From: T3SED10-260 sp035363255
GTDB lineage: Bacteria; Caldisericota; Caldisericia; UBA6126
Assembly (NCBI GenBank): GCA_035363255.1
Contig: DAOSES010000015.1
Span: 1 to 58,933 of the forward strand
Direction: 5' to 3'
Length of the DNA stretch: 58,933 bases
The position numbers were made by a program, and so were the translations under genes. Of this stretch, positions 17,861 to 26,844 are shown in pieces (the stretch's first letter is position 1; every line of letters begins with the position of its first letter). The notes under the pieces are model-generated. The model was given only the letters and a program-made list of their open reading frames with translations. It made no database searches and was not told the DNA's origin.

Positions 17861-18305
17861 TTTGGTGCTTTTTTTCAAAAAGAAGCATTAGTGCTAATAA
17901 AAGTGAACCAATAGTAATTGATGCATCCGCTATATTAAAAACATAAAATGATCCGATTTTTACGAAATCAACAACATACCCATAGAGTATTCTGTCTAAG
18001 ATGTTTCCAATTGCCCCTGAAGAAATAAGAATGAATGGAAAAACTGGAAACACTGGCATATAAAAATGAAATATTATGAATAACAAGAGAAGAGAAAATA
18101 GGGAAATAAAGAGAAAATTAATATTTGAATCAGAAAACAAACCGAAGGCAATGCCCCGATTTTGAACAAATACAAAATCTACATAAGGGAGGATTGATAT
18201 GCTATGGTTTTTTGGCCATGAAAGCACCCAATATTTAGTCCACCTGTCAATGCCAAGGAGAAATACAAAAAAAGAAAATAGATAGAAAAACTTTTTAATC
18301 TTCAA
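17850..18305 (-). CDS. lspA: Lipoprotein signal peptidase II
   Basis: A 151-residue membrane aspartic protease that removes signal peptides from prolipoproteins, such as the PQQ-propeller lipoprotein at 2591-3742. Four hydrophobic segments are visible. The two catalytic Asp lie in GAIGNILDRI and FNIADASITIG. The start overlaps the divIVA stop (ATGA). The divIVA-lspA-rluD order is conserved in Firmicutes. Confidence 0.93.
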   Translation of the reverse strand: MKIKKFFYLFSFFVFLLGIDRWTKYWVLSWPKNHSISILPYVDFVFVQNRGIAFGLFSDSNINFLFISLFSLLLLFIIFHFYMPVFPVFPFILISSGAIGNILDRILYGYVVDFVKIGSFYVFNIADASITIGSLLLALMLLFEKKHQNAT

Positions 18306-18817
18306 TCTTTGCTTGAATCTGAAACTTCTGAATTGAAGTAATTTGAGTTATCCTTGGTGCTTCCATACAAATTACTTTCTACTTTTGATGCATCCATATC
18401 TAGTTTTTTGAGTAGTTTGTTAAATGTTTCAAGATAAGATGCAAACTCTGAACTAAATTGTCGATACATCTCAGAAAGTTGTTTCATTTTATCTTCTGCA
18501 GCTTGATGGATTTGTTGTGCTCGAATGTTTGACTGCATGATAGTTAAATCAGCTTGTCTCTCAGCGGATAGCTTGATTTCATCTGCAGTTTTTTGGGCTA
18601 CTGTTAATGCTTTTTGGAGTTGATCCCCTGTCGATGAATATCTTTCAAACTCTGCATTTAAGCGTGAATTCTTTTCTTTAAGATCAAGAACATCACGGTA
18701 AAGGATTTCATAATCTTCCTTTACCTCACGTAGAAAATCATCGACTTCCTTACGGTTGTAGCCACCAGTCATCACAGTTTTAAATGTTTTTTTTGAAATC
18801 TCAATAGGAGTCAACAT
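18302..18817 (-). CDS. divIVA: DivIVA-domain cell division protein
   Basis: A 171-residue DivIVA/GpsB-type protein. The N-terminal membrane-curvature-binding part LTPIEISKKTFKTVMTGGYN, followed by REVDDFL-like KEVDDFLREVKEDYE, is diagnostic. A long coiled coil (about 35-150) and an acidic tail follow. It marks poles and septa in Gram-positive bacteria, and its presence supports a Firmicutes-like cell plan. The ATG at 18817 gives the usual MLTP start with AAGGAG ten bases before it. A second ATG at 18826 sits too close to that site. Confidence 0.9.
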   Translation of the reverse strand: MLTPIEISKKTFKTVMTGGYNRKEVDDFLREVKEDYEILYRDVLDLKEKNSRLNAEFERYSSTGDQLQKALTVAQKTADEIKLSAERQADLTIMQSNIRAQQIHQAAEDKMKQLSEMYRQFSSEFASYLETFNKLLKKLDMDASKVESNLYGSTKDNSNYFNSEVSDSSKD

Positions 18818-18856
18818 TTGGTACATTCTCCTTGCTTGGTTGTCCTAAACTATTTT

Positions 18857-20125
18857 TTATATTTGACCTATTCTAAAGCAGGCTGCAAAATGATCAGGTT
18901 CGTATTCTTTGAGTTCAGGGATTTCAAGTGCACATTGTTCGATAGCATAGGGGCATCTCGTTCTGAAACGACAACCACTTGGAGGATTGATAGGAGATGG
19001 AATGTCACCAACGATAGTTTTTCGGTCACGGTTGATTTCTGGATTTGGAACAGGAACTGCACTCAACAAGGCTTTGGTATATGGATGAAGAGGGGAAGCA
19101 AAAAGTTTTGCATTTGGAGCTACTTCCATCAGCTTGCCTACGTACAATACACCGATAGTATCAGACATATGACGAACCACTGCCAAATCATGGGCAATGA
19201 ATAAATATGTAAGTTGAAATTTGCTTTGTAAATCCTGGAGCAAGTTGATGATTTGGGATTGAATAGATACATCAAGAGCTGAGACAGCTTCGTCGCAAAC
19301 AACAAATTCTGGATTTAGTACTAATGCCCTTGCGATTCCGATACGTTGGCGCTGACCACCAGAAAATTCATGTTGATAACGTTTAAGGTATTCTGGTCTG
19401 AGGCCGACGACTTCCATTAAATACTGAACACGTTCACGAATAAGTTTTTTATTTCTTTCGCCATGAACAACGAGGGGTTCACTGATAATATCACCTACTG
19501 GAATTCGAGGGTTGAGAGATCCGCTTGGATCTTGAAATACAATTTGCATATGTTTTCTTAAGTATCGAAGTTTCTCCCCATGAAGATGGGTGATATTGGT
19601 GAGGCCAAGATTGTGGACTGATCCAAGAATAGAGTTTTTCCAATTATTGCTAGATAGTTTTAAATCAGCCTCTTTGCTCAAAACTATTTCTTTGGCATTG
19701 ATAGTTTTGGTGATAGTGTTTACTTCACCGTGAACAACAATAGGATCATTTTCGTTGAGTTGGTTAAAATCGATGTTTTTGGAGTTTTTGAGGATAGCAG
19801 TATTTGGATTTAGATTGATCTGAAAGCTTTGTAGTTCTTTCTCATTTTCAGGATTTTGCGAAAGAACTTCCATGTGTTTTTTGTTGAGGTTGAAATAGAT
19901 TGAACCTGAGGTTGGTTCGTATAAACGAATGGCGGTTTTTGCAGCAGTAGTTTTTCCTGCTCCTGATTCTCCGACCAAACTATATGTTTCACCTTTTTTT
20001 ACACTGAAAGTTACGTCATCAACGGATTTTACATCCGCAATTTTCCTGCCAATAAAACCTCCAGTAATAGGGAAATATTTCTTTAAATGCTCTGCCTTAA
20101 TGATAATCTGTTTTTTATCTGACAT
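18857..20125 (-). CDS. Oligopeptide ABC transporter ATPase OppF-like, with a large insertion
   Basis: A 422-residue ATPase of the Opp/Dpp family. Walker A is GESGAGKT (53-60), the Q loop is IVFQD (Q198), the signature is FSGGQRQRIGIARAL, Walker B is FVVCDEAVSALD, and the C-terminal oligopeptide domain has the Cys pattern CRFRTRCPYA...C...C. The distance from Walker A to the Q loop is about 139 residues, against about 45 in normal OppF. The roughly 90-residue insertion (about 80-178, NPENEKELQSFQINLN onward) has no family I recognise. It may bind a regulator or contact the permease. Its partner oppD lies 19 bases upstream, and no permease or binding-protein genes are adjacent. Confidence 0.85.
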   Translation of the reverse strand: MSDKKQIIIKAEHLKKYFPITGGFIGRKIADVKSVDDVTFSVKKGETYSLVGESGAGKTTAAKTAIRLYEPTSGSIYFNLNKKHMEVLSQNPENEKELQSFQINLNPNTAILKNSKNIDFNQLNENDPIVVHGEVNTITKTINAKEIVLSKEADLKLSSNNWKNSILGSVHNLGLTNITHLHGEKLRYLRKHMQIVFQDPSGSLNPRIPVGDIISEPLVVHGERNKKLIRERVQYLMEVVGLRPEYLKRYQHEFSGGQRQRIGIARALVLNPEFVVCDEAVSALDVSIQSQIINLLQDLQSKFQLTYLFIAHDLAVVRHMSDTIGVLYVGKLMEVAPNAKLFASPLHPYTKALLSAVPVPNPEINRDRKTIVGDIPSPINPPSGCRFRTRCPYAIEQCALEIPELKEYEPDHFAACFRIGQI

Positions 20126-20144
20126 ATCTTATCTCCTTCAATGC

Positions 20145-21122
20145 TTATTTGCTTTTGATTGGGTACCAACAGCGAACAAAATGACCTTTTTCAATTTCTT
20201 CGTAGGCAGGCTCTTCCATTTTGCATTTATCCTTGACATAGGGGCAACGAGGATGAAATTTGCATCCAGGAGGTGCTTTGTAGGGATTGGGTACAACGCC
20301 TGGGATTGCTTGTAGAGGTTCTTGGGTACGAGCTTTATCGACGCGTGGAATTGAATTCAAAAGACCAGAAGTATAGGGATGCATGGGGTGGCGATATATA
20401 TCATTAATATTGGAATATTCGACTATTCGACCATAATACATCACAGCAATATTATCGGCCATTTCAGCAACTACTGCCAGGTTGTGGGTGATAAGTATGA
20501 TGGACATATTGGTTTTTTTCTTGATATCTTTCATAAGTTCAAGTATCTGAGCTTGAATTGTTACATCAAGCGCTGTGGTTGGCTCATCAGCAATAAGAAT
20601 ATCTGGATCACAAGCAAGAGCCATGGCTATCATTACTCTTTGACGCATACCACCGCTCATTTGGTGGGGGAAATTGTTAAATCTTCGCTCAGGATCAGGT
20701 ATGCCAACTGAAGAAAAGACATCGATTACTCGTTTTTTTGCTTCAGACTCGGACATATTTTTGTGGTTGATTAGCACTTCAGAAACTTGCTCACCAACTT
20801 TGAATACTGGATTTAATGAGGTCATGGGTTCTTGGAAAATCATGGAAATTTTGTTGCCACGTATTTTCATCATTTCATTGTTGGAGAGTTTAAGCAAATC
20901 GATGCCATTGTATATAATTTCGCCGCGTTCTATTTTTGCAGGAGGAATAGCTAAAAGTTGCATAATAGAAAGGGAAGTAACAGATTTTCCACAACCAGAT
21001 TCTCCGACAAGACCAAGGGTTTCACCTTTGCTAAGATTGATGCTCACGCCTTCTACTGAATGGGTAACACCGTCCATGGTATAGAAATAGGTGTGCAGGT
21101 CTTTAACTTCGAGTAATGACAT
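20145..21122 (-). CDS. Oligopeptide ABC transporter ATPase OppD-like
   Basis: A 325-residue ATPase of an Opp/Dpp peptide or nickel-type transporter. Walker A is GESGCGKS, the Q loop is MIFQEPMTSLNP, the signature is MSGGMRQRVMIAMAL, Walker B is ILIADEPTTALD, and the C-terminal domain has Cys ligands (CKFHPRCPYVKDKC). It is the first gene of an ATPase pair, and the membrane and binding subunits must lie elsewhere. A good promoter lies at 21183-21210. Confidence 0.88.
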   Translation of the reverse strand: MSLLEVKDLHTYFYTMDGVTHSVEGVSINLSKGETLGLVGESGCGKSVTSLSIMQLLAIPPAKIERGEIIYNGIDLLKLSNNEMMKIRGNKISMIFQEPMTSLNPVFKVGEQVSEVLINHKNMSESEAKKRVIDVFSSVGIPDPERRFNNFPHQMSGGMRQRVMIAMALACDPDILIADEPTTALDVTIQAQILELMKDIKKKTNMSIILITHNLAVVAEMADNIAVMYYGRIVEYSNINDIYRHPMHPYTSGLLNSIPRVDKARTQEPLQAIPGVVPNPYKAPPGCKFHPRCPYVKDKCKMEEPAYEEIEKGHFVRCWYPIKSK

Positions 21123-21182
21123 AACAACAATACCCCTCTTTCATTTCTAAGCCTTTAAAACATATCTGAGCATTTTTACTAA

Positions 21183-21210
21183 AATATAAGTCATATCTTC
21201 ACAAAGTCAA
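21183..21210 (-). promoter_or_regulatory. Promoter of the oppDF-like pair
   Basis: On the minus strand, TTGACT (21205-21210), a 16-base spacer and TATATT (21183-21188), about 60 bases before the ATG. This 200-base divergent region also serves the phosphohexomutase gene. Confidence 0.55.
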
Positions 21211-21279
21211 ACCATTTCATCTAAGTGAATAGGTTTGTTTCGGTTTCATCTAATTTTACTAAATAAAGGATTTAAGCTA

Positions 21280-21288
21280 TGCTATGAT
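21280..21288 (+). promoter_or_regulatory. Extended -10 promoter of the phosphohexomutase gene
   Basis: TGCTATGAT fits an extended -10 element (TGn plus TATGAT). No good -35 is seen 17 bases upstream. It lies about 35 bases before the ATG, which has its own ribosome site AAGGGAG. Confidence 0.4.
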
Positions 21289-21322
21289 GGAAAATAAAAT
21301 TTTATAAGCAAGGGAGAAAAAG

Positions 21323-22696
21323 ATGAGCATTAATCCCCAAATGTTTAGAGAATATGATATACGCGGTATCGTTGACCAGGATCTAACTGAAAAATCTGTA
21401 TCCTTGCTTGCTCAAGCCTTAGCGAGTTATTTTCTTAATAATAAACAACTAACGGTTTTGCTTGCAGAGGATAATCGTCCATCCTCCATTCCATTTGCTC
21501 AGATCATGAGTTCTGTTTTTTGTGATAGCGGAATATCAGTAATTGATCTTGGAATCGTTACTACTCCTATGTTTTATTTTGCTTCGCGCTTAAAAAAAAT
21601 CAACGCTGGTGTTATGATTACTGCGAGTCATAACCCAAAAGAATACAACGGTTTTAAAGTATTACTTGGTCCCTCTACTATATACGGCCAAGAAATACAA
21701 CAAATCCTGCATCTCTGCGAAACAAATACATGGAAACCTTCACTAAATAAAGGAGTTCTTGAGACAAGTAATGTCTTTCCAATTTATTTGCAACATCTGC
21801 AACAGATCTTTCAATTTGGACCTCGTCCATTAAAAGTTTTGCTAGATTGTGGTAATGGAACGGCATCCTTATCCAGCCCTGAGATATTAAAACAATTCCC
21901 TATCCTTCTGGAAGGTATGTATTGCGACTCCGATCCTTCATTTCCAAACCATTTTCCCGATCCAGTCAAAGCGAGTAATATGAGAGATGCTGCCGAGTTT
22001 GTAAAAAAACATCACTTTGATCTTGCAATTGGTCTCGACGGTGATGGCGATCGTTTAGGTGTAGTTGATGAACTCGGTAATATGCTCTGGGGCGACATGT
22101 TAATGATTCTTTATGTAAGAGAAATTCTTGCCAAACATCCTGGCGAAACCATTCTTGTCGAAGTTAAGTGCTCGCAACTACTCATTGATGAAATCGAACG
22201 TCTTGGGGGGAAAGCAGTGATATACAAAACTGGTCATTCTCTAATAAAGGCCAAAATGAGAGAAATTAACGCAATCATGGCTGGTGAGATGTCAGGGCAC
22301 TTATTTTTTAATGATGAATATTTTGGCTTTGATGATGCCACCTATGCTGCACTCAGATTGCTTCGTATCCTTTCCAACTCACAACAACCATTATCAAGAT
22401 TATTAGAAGATCTTCCTCGTTTGTATTCTACTCCAGAGATTCGAGTCCATGTACCCGAAGAAGAAAAAGCTAATTATGTGAAAAAAGCGCATACATATTT
22501 ATCGTCAAGATATGAATACATTGATATTGACGGTATCCGAGCGAAGATGCATGGAGGTTGGGGTTTGGTCAGAGCTTCCAACACAGGCCCCGAACTAATC
22601 ATCCGAGCTGAGGGACCAAATTTGGAAAAACTTGAAGAAATAAAAAATGAACTGAATCGTGCTCTTGAACCGCTCAATCTCGACTGGGTTGGTTAA
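21323..22696 (+). CDS. Phosphomannomutase/phosphoglucomutase
   Basis: A 457-residue alpha-D-phosphohexomutase of the AlgC/ManB subgroup, interconverting hexose 1- and 6-phosphates for polysaccharide precursors. The phosphoserine loop is ITASHNPKEYNG, the metal loop GLDGDGDRLG, the sugar-binding loop GEMSGHLFF, and the phosphate-binding end RASNTGPELIIRAEG. Length and domains are complete. It is the only plus-strand gene in this part of the window. It overlaps the convergent peptidase gene by four bases. Confidence 0.9.
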   Translation: MSINPQMFREYDIRGIVDQDLTEKSVSLLAQALASYFLNNKQLTVLLAEDNRPSSIPFAQIMSSVFCDSGISVIDLGIVTTPMFYFASRLKKINAGVMITASHNPKEYNGFKVLLGPSTIYGQEIQQILHLCETNTWKPSLNKGVLETSNVFPIYLQHLQQIFQFGPRPLKVLLDCGNGTASLSSPEILKQFPILLEGMYCDSDPSFPNHFPDPVKASNMRDAAEFVKKHHFDLAIGLDGDGDRLGVVDELGNMLWGDMLMILYVREILAKHPGETILVEVKCSQLLIDEIERLGGKAVIYKTGHSLIKAKMREINAIMAGEMSGHLFFNDEYFGFDDATYAALRLLRILSNSQQPLSRLLEDLPRLYSTPEIRVHVPEEEKANYVKKAHTYLSSRYEYIDIDGIRAKMHGGWGLVRASNTGPELIIRAEGPNLEKLEEIKNELNRALEPLNLDWVG

Positions 22697-23763
22697 ATAA
22701 TGATTAACTCGTCTTTTTCAAGATGAGTTAGATTGAGATAACCTTTTTCCAGAACAATAACAGAGTCTTCGATTCGTACGCCAAATCGTTCATCAAGATA
22801 GATTCCTGGCTCAATAGTGATCAACATACCCTTTGCTAAGGGTATCTTATTATCGGAAGATATTCGAGGTAACTCGTGAATTTCAAGACCTACACCATGA
22901 CCAGTGCTATGCTTAAAATATACACCATATCCCTGCTGTGTGATATATTCACGAGCAAGCATATCTATATCACTGCACAAAACACCTTCACTAATGCTAT
23001 CGATGGCTTTTTTTTGAGCTTCGAGAACAATTTTGTATACCTTTTCTGCCTCGGGATCCTGAGGTTTTCCAAAAGCAATAGTACGTGTTGTATCAGAAGC
23101 ATAGCCCTGATAAAAAACTCCAAAATCAAAAGTAATAATATCGCCATGCTCAATTTTCTTTTCGCTAGCTACCCCATGGGGCATTGCGCTTCGTCTACCT
23201 GAGGCAACAATGGTATCAAAGGATACTTTTTGCCCACCTCTTTTTTTCATCTCATATTCAAGAATTGCACTCAATTCTGCTTCTGTAATACCTGCTTTGA
23301 TATGATTCAGCATAGCCAAATACGATTGATTAGCAATATTGGCGGCTTCTTGTAAGATGCTAATTTCATTTTCTTCTTTTTTCATTCTTATCAATTCGAA
23401 GAAATCTGGGGTATTTTTCCAAGATTTTTCTGGAAATTTATCAAACAATCTAAGATATAGACTTAGATGAGTTTCACCTTCAAGTCCAATGAACTGAGCG
23501 TTCTGAATATATTCTGAAATCATATCCCATAACTGCTTGGGTTGATATTCATAGACTTCAACATTCGAAAAAGCTTGAGTTTTTGCTTGGTAGGTATATC
23601 TACCATCCACCAAAAGGATAATTCGACCGGTGGAAAAAACGATTACAATACCTTCGCCACCAGTAAAACCACTCGAATAGAGTATATTTGAAGCTTTGAT
23701 GCTTAAAAAAGCATCAAGATCGTGTTCTCGAAGATGATTTGTTATGAGGTCATTTCGATTCAT
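22693..23763 (-). CDS. M24 Xaa-Pro aminopeptidase/dipeptidase
   Basis: A 356-residue metallopeptidase with the pita-bread fold. The five dimetal ligands lie in FDFGVFYQGYASDTTRT (two Asp), HSTGHGVGLEIHE (His), ITIEPGIY (Glu) and VRIEDSVIV (Glu). The N-terminal creatinase-like domain covers about 1-125. It removes residues before proline or splits X-Pro dipeptides. It overlaps aspS by 14 bases with AAGGAG before the start, as the last gene of hisS-aspS-pepQ. Confidence 0.9.
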   Translation of the reverse strand: MNRNDLITNHLREHDLDAFLSIKASNILYSSGFTGGEGIVIVFSTGRIILLVDGRYTYQAKTQAFSNVEVYEYQPKQLWDMISEYIQNAQFIGLEGETHLSLYLRLFDKFPEKSWKNTPDFFELIRMKKEENEISILQEAANIANQSYLAMLNHIKAGITEAELSAILEYEMKKRGGQKVSFDTIVASGRRSAMPHGVASEKKIEHGDIITFDFGVFYQGYASDTTRTIAFGKPQDPEAEKVYKIVLEAQKKAIDSISEGVLCSDIDMLAREYITQQGYGVYFKHSTGHGVGLEIHELPRISSDNKIPLAKGMLITIEPGIYLDERFGVRIEDSVIVLEKGYLNLTHLEKDELIII

Positions 23764-25531
23764 TATCGGACTCCTTACTTAAAATGAGATGTAAATCATT
23801 CAGTTGTTGAGATGATACCATAGATGGTTCGCCAGTTAATGGAGATGCTCCACGGGTATTTTTAGGGAAGGCAATTACTTCTCTTAGAGAGGTTTTGTTT
23901 GCTAATAACATGACTAATCGATCTAATCCTATCGCAAATCCACCTTCTGGAGGAGCACCATACGACATAGCTTCCATTAAAAAACCAAATTGTTCTTGTA
24001 TCAAAGATTCGGGTAAACCCATGAATCTTAAAATCTCATGCTGTAAATCAGCTTGATATATTCGCAAGCCTCCAGAGCCCAATTCAAAACCATTTAGGAC
24101 CAAGTCAAAGGAAGCAGATCTGATTTTTTCAGGTTCAGTTTTGATCCATCGGTGATAGTCTTCCATGTGAGGCAAGGTAAAAAGATGATGTGCGGATTGA
24201 TAACGTTGATCTTCTTCATTCCATTCAAAAAGTGGAAAGTCAGTGATCCAGGCAAAACGATACTTTTCTGAGGAATCAATGAGATGACAGGTTTGCCCAA
24301 GCTCTTGCCTGATTTTTCCCATAAGGGAGGTGATCTTGTTTTTTGGTCCTAACAACGCAACAATGGTATCCTGGACTTTGCTTGATAAAAAGTGCTCCAA
24401 TTCAGTTCGATCAGCTTCTTGGAGAAGATTGATTGATAAGCCATTTTCTTTATGTTTGAAAAAATAAACGTTGATTCCTTCGCTTTTATATGTTTCGATA
24501 AAATCGTCGCTTTGCTTTCTCGATAAGGAAACTTTATCACCTGGAAGCCTTATAGCAAGAAAGCTATCACCAAGCTGAATTCGTTCAAAAAAAGGCGAAT
24601 AAGATTCCTTGTTAAAATAGGGAGTGATATTTTTGATGACAAGGGGATTGCGAAGATCTGGTTTATCGCTTCCATAGCTATCCATAGCATCCTGGTATGT
24701 TATTTCTTGAAAAGGAGTTTTTAATTCTTTTCCTAATACCTGTAAAAATATTGTCTTAACAAGTTCTTCAATGAGTCTTTTAAGTTCATCGTTAGTGGTA
24801 AAGGCGCATTCAAAATCGATTTGGGAAAACTCAGGCTGACGATCGAGGCGAAAATCCTCATCTCTAAAGCATCGACAAATCTGGAAGTATTTATCGATTC
24901 CACCCATCATAAGAAGTTGTTTAAAAATTTGGGGTGATTGGGTGAGAGCATAAAAATGTCCCGAGTGAATTCGGGAGGGGACAAGAAAATCTCTTGCTCC
25001 CTCGGGAGTGCTTTTGGCAAGATAAGGGGTATCGACTTCCCAGAAACCCTGCTCAGTAAAAAATTTTCGGGTTGATTGCATGATTTCGTGTCGCATTTTG
25101 AAGGAGTTCATGACTTCCAAGTTGCGTAAATCAATAAAGCGGTATTTCATGCGCAAATTTTCATCAACATTTTGTGAATTAAGGACATTAAATGGAAGCT
25201 GATTGGCTGAAGAAAGAATCTCAATTTTATCTACAATAATTTCGATTTGCCCAGTTTTCATCTGGGGATTAATATCCTTTTCAGCGCGTGGGGATACTAA
25301 ACCTTCAATACATATTACATCTTCGTGATGCAATTTTGTTGAGGCTTCATGCAATGCAGGATGCTTGGAAGCATCAACAACTAATTGTATGACTCCACTT
25401 CGATCTCTCAGAAGAATAAAGCTTAAACCACCTCCAACTTCACGAATGCGATCTATCCAACCTGAGAGAGTTTGTTTGGTGTTTTGATCGTTAATGGACA
25501 ATTCCCCGCAATACTTACTTCGGTACTTCAT
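23750..25531 (-). CDS. aspS: Aspartyl-tRNA synthetase
   Basis: A 593-residue bacterial-type class II synthetase. An N-terminal anticodon-binding OB fold (GWIDRIREVGGGLSFILLRD) precedes the catalytic core with motif 2 (FRDEDFRLDRQPEFSQID), the inserted GAD domain (about 290-420) and motif 3 (GFAIGLDRLVMLL). Its ATG overlaps the hisS stop (ATGA). Whether it is discriminating or also charges tRNA-Asn cannot be told by eye. Confidence 0.95.
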   Translation of the reverse strand: MKYRSKYCGELSINDQNTKQTLSGWIDRIREVGGGLSFILLRDRSGVIQLVVDASKHPALHEASTKLHHEDVICIEGLVSPRAEKDINPQMKTGQIEIIVDKIEILSSANQLPFNVLNSQNVDENLRMKYRFIDLRNLEVMNSFKMRHEIMQSTRKFFTEQGFWEVDTPYLAKSTPEGARDFLVPSRIHSGHFYALTQSPQIFKQLLMMGGIDKYFQICRCFRDEDFRLDRQPEFSQIDFECAFTTNDELKRLIEELVKTIFLQVLGKELKTPFQEITYQDAMDSYGSDKPDLRNPLVIKNITPYFNKESYSPFFERIQLGDSFLAIRLPGDKVSLSRKQSDDFIETYKSEGINVYFFKHKENGLSINLLQEADRTELEHFLSSKVQDTIVALLGPKNKITSLMGKIRQELGQTCHLIDSSEKYRFAWITDFPLFEWNEEDQRYQSAHHLFTLPHMEDYHRWIKTEPEKIRSASFDLVLNGFELGSGGLRIYQADLQHEILRFMGLPESLIQEQFGFLMEAMSYGAPPEGGFAIGLDRLVMLLANKTSLREVIAFPKNTRGASPLTGEPSMVSSQQLNDLHLILSKESDNESK

Positions 25532-26802
25532 TTGTTATCCTCCAGGAGCTCTTTAATGACAAAGATGAGTTGTGGTCGAGAACACTGAGTTTGGGAACGA
25601 TCCTTCAATTTTTTAATGCTTATGGTGCCTTGCTCGATCTCATCTTTTCCGAGAATGAGTGCGATTTTAGCTTGTTTTTTGATCGCAAGCTCCAAACCTT
25701 TTTTGATACCTTTACCTTCCAAATCAAGGTCAGTAGAAATATTATGTAATCGTAGCTCAGAGGCAAGAACCATTGCTTGAGGAGTTGTATCCTTTCCTTC
25801 ATGAGCGATAAAGCACAAAGGGGCCAAGCTTGGGCTAGACAATGAGGAGGGAAATTGTTGTAATAACATTATTAAACGCTCTAAACCCATCGCAAAACCA
25901 ATTGCAGGGGTGGGTGGTCCACCCATCAATTCAACTAATTCATCGTATCTTCCGCCCCCCAGCAAAGCACTTTGGGATCCAAGGTCGGAAGAAACAACTT
26001 CAAAAACAGTACGTTGGTAATAATCCAAGCCTCTGACCAACATTGGATTTTTTCGATAAGGAATAGAAAGTTGATCAAGAATATTTTGGAGAGAGACATA
26101 ATGGTGTTGGCAAGCTTCACAAAGATTTTCATCAATAGCAGGAGCTCCAAGAACTGCTTTTTGACAAACTGGATTTTTGCAATCCAAAACTCGAAGAGGA
26201 TTTTTTTCGATTCGTTTTTGACAGTCTTCGCAAAGCTCATTTACCCTATTTTTTAAAAAGTTTACTAGTTTTTCACGAAATGAAGGTCGACAGGCTTTGC
26301 ATCCTATAGAGTTCAGGTCTAATATCAGATTTTGGAAGCCTAATTTCTTAAGTATAAAGAAGCATAAGTGGATGACCTCAGCATCTGAAGAAGGCTCATT
26401 GCTACCAAACAACTCAACACCGTATTGATGAAATTCTCGATATCTACCCTTTTGGGGTCTTTCATATCGATGAAACGTATCAATATAATACAGTTTGACA
26501 GGCTTTGGACTTACGTGGAAATGATTTTCAATGTAAGCCCTGACTATACTGGCAGTGCCTTCGGGCTTGAGTACTAATTGCCGGTCGCTTTTATCTTTAA
26601 ACAGATACATTTCTTTGGTAACAATATCGGAAGTGTCACCCACCGAATGAATAAAAACTTCTGCATTTTCGAAAGCAGGTGTGCGTATTTCGCCATACGA
26701 AAATAAAGTCGATGCCTCTCTGAGAATCTGGGTTGCGTGCTCCCAAAGTATAGATTCTTCCGGAAGAATATCTCGAGTTCCAATACTTTTTGTGTATTTC
26801 AT
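25528..26802 (-). CDS. hisS: Histidyl-tRNA synthetase
   Basis: A 424-residue class II synthetase. Motif 1 lies near IGTRDILPEES, motif 2 is FHRYERPQKGRYREFHQYG, the histidine motif is LVRGLDYYQRTVFEV, and motif 3 is AIGFAMGLERL. A C-terminal anticodon domain follows. A zinc-knuckle-like CEDCQ...C...CEACQ segment is present (about 195-240). An in-frame TTG at 26826 lies between the -35 and -10 boxes of the only good promoter, so the ATG at 26802 is chosen. The transcript would then be leaderless, and there is no room for a T-box. Confidence 0.92.
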   Translation of the reverse strand: MKYTKSIGTRDILPEESILWEHATQILREASTLFSYGEIRTPAFENAEVFIHSVGDTSDIVTKEMYLFKDKSDRQLVLKPEGTASIVRAYIENHFHVSPKPVKLYYIDTFHRYERPQKGRYREFHQYGVELFGSNEPSSDAEVIHLCFFILKKLGFQNLILDLNSIGCKACRPSFREKLVNFLKNRVNELCEDCQKRIEKNPLRVLDCKNPVCQKAVLGAPAIDENLCEACQHHYVSLQNILDQLSIPYRKNPMLVRGLDYYQRTVFEVVSSDLGSQSALLGGGRYDELVELMGGPPTPAIGFAMGLERLIMLLQQFPSSLSSPSLAPLCFIAHEGKDTTPQAMVLASELRLHNISTDLDLEGKGIKKGLELAIKKQAKIALILGKDEIEQGTISIKKLKDRSQTQCSRPQLIFVIKELLEDNK

Positions 26803-26809
26803 AGTTTGT

Positions 26810-26837
26810 ATTTTAGGTTCTAGCAAGATTCTGTCAA
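26810..26837 (-). promoter_or_regulatory. Promoter of hisS-aspS-pepQ
   Basis: On the minus strand, a perfect TTGACA (26832-26837), a 16-base spacer and TAAAAT (26810-26815). The -10 box ends seven bases before the hisS ATG, so the predicted transcription start coincides with the start codon. Confidence 0.6.
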
Positions 26838-26844
26838 GATAAGG

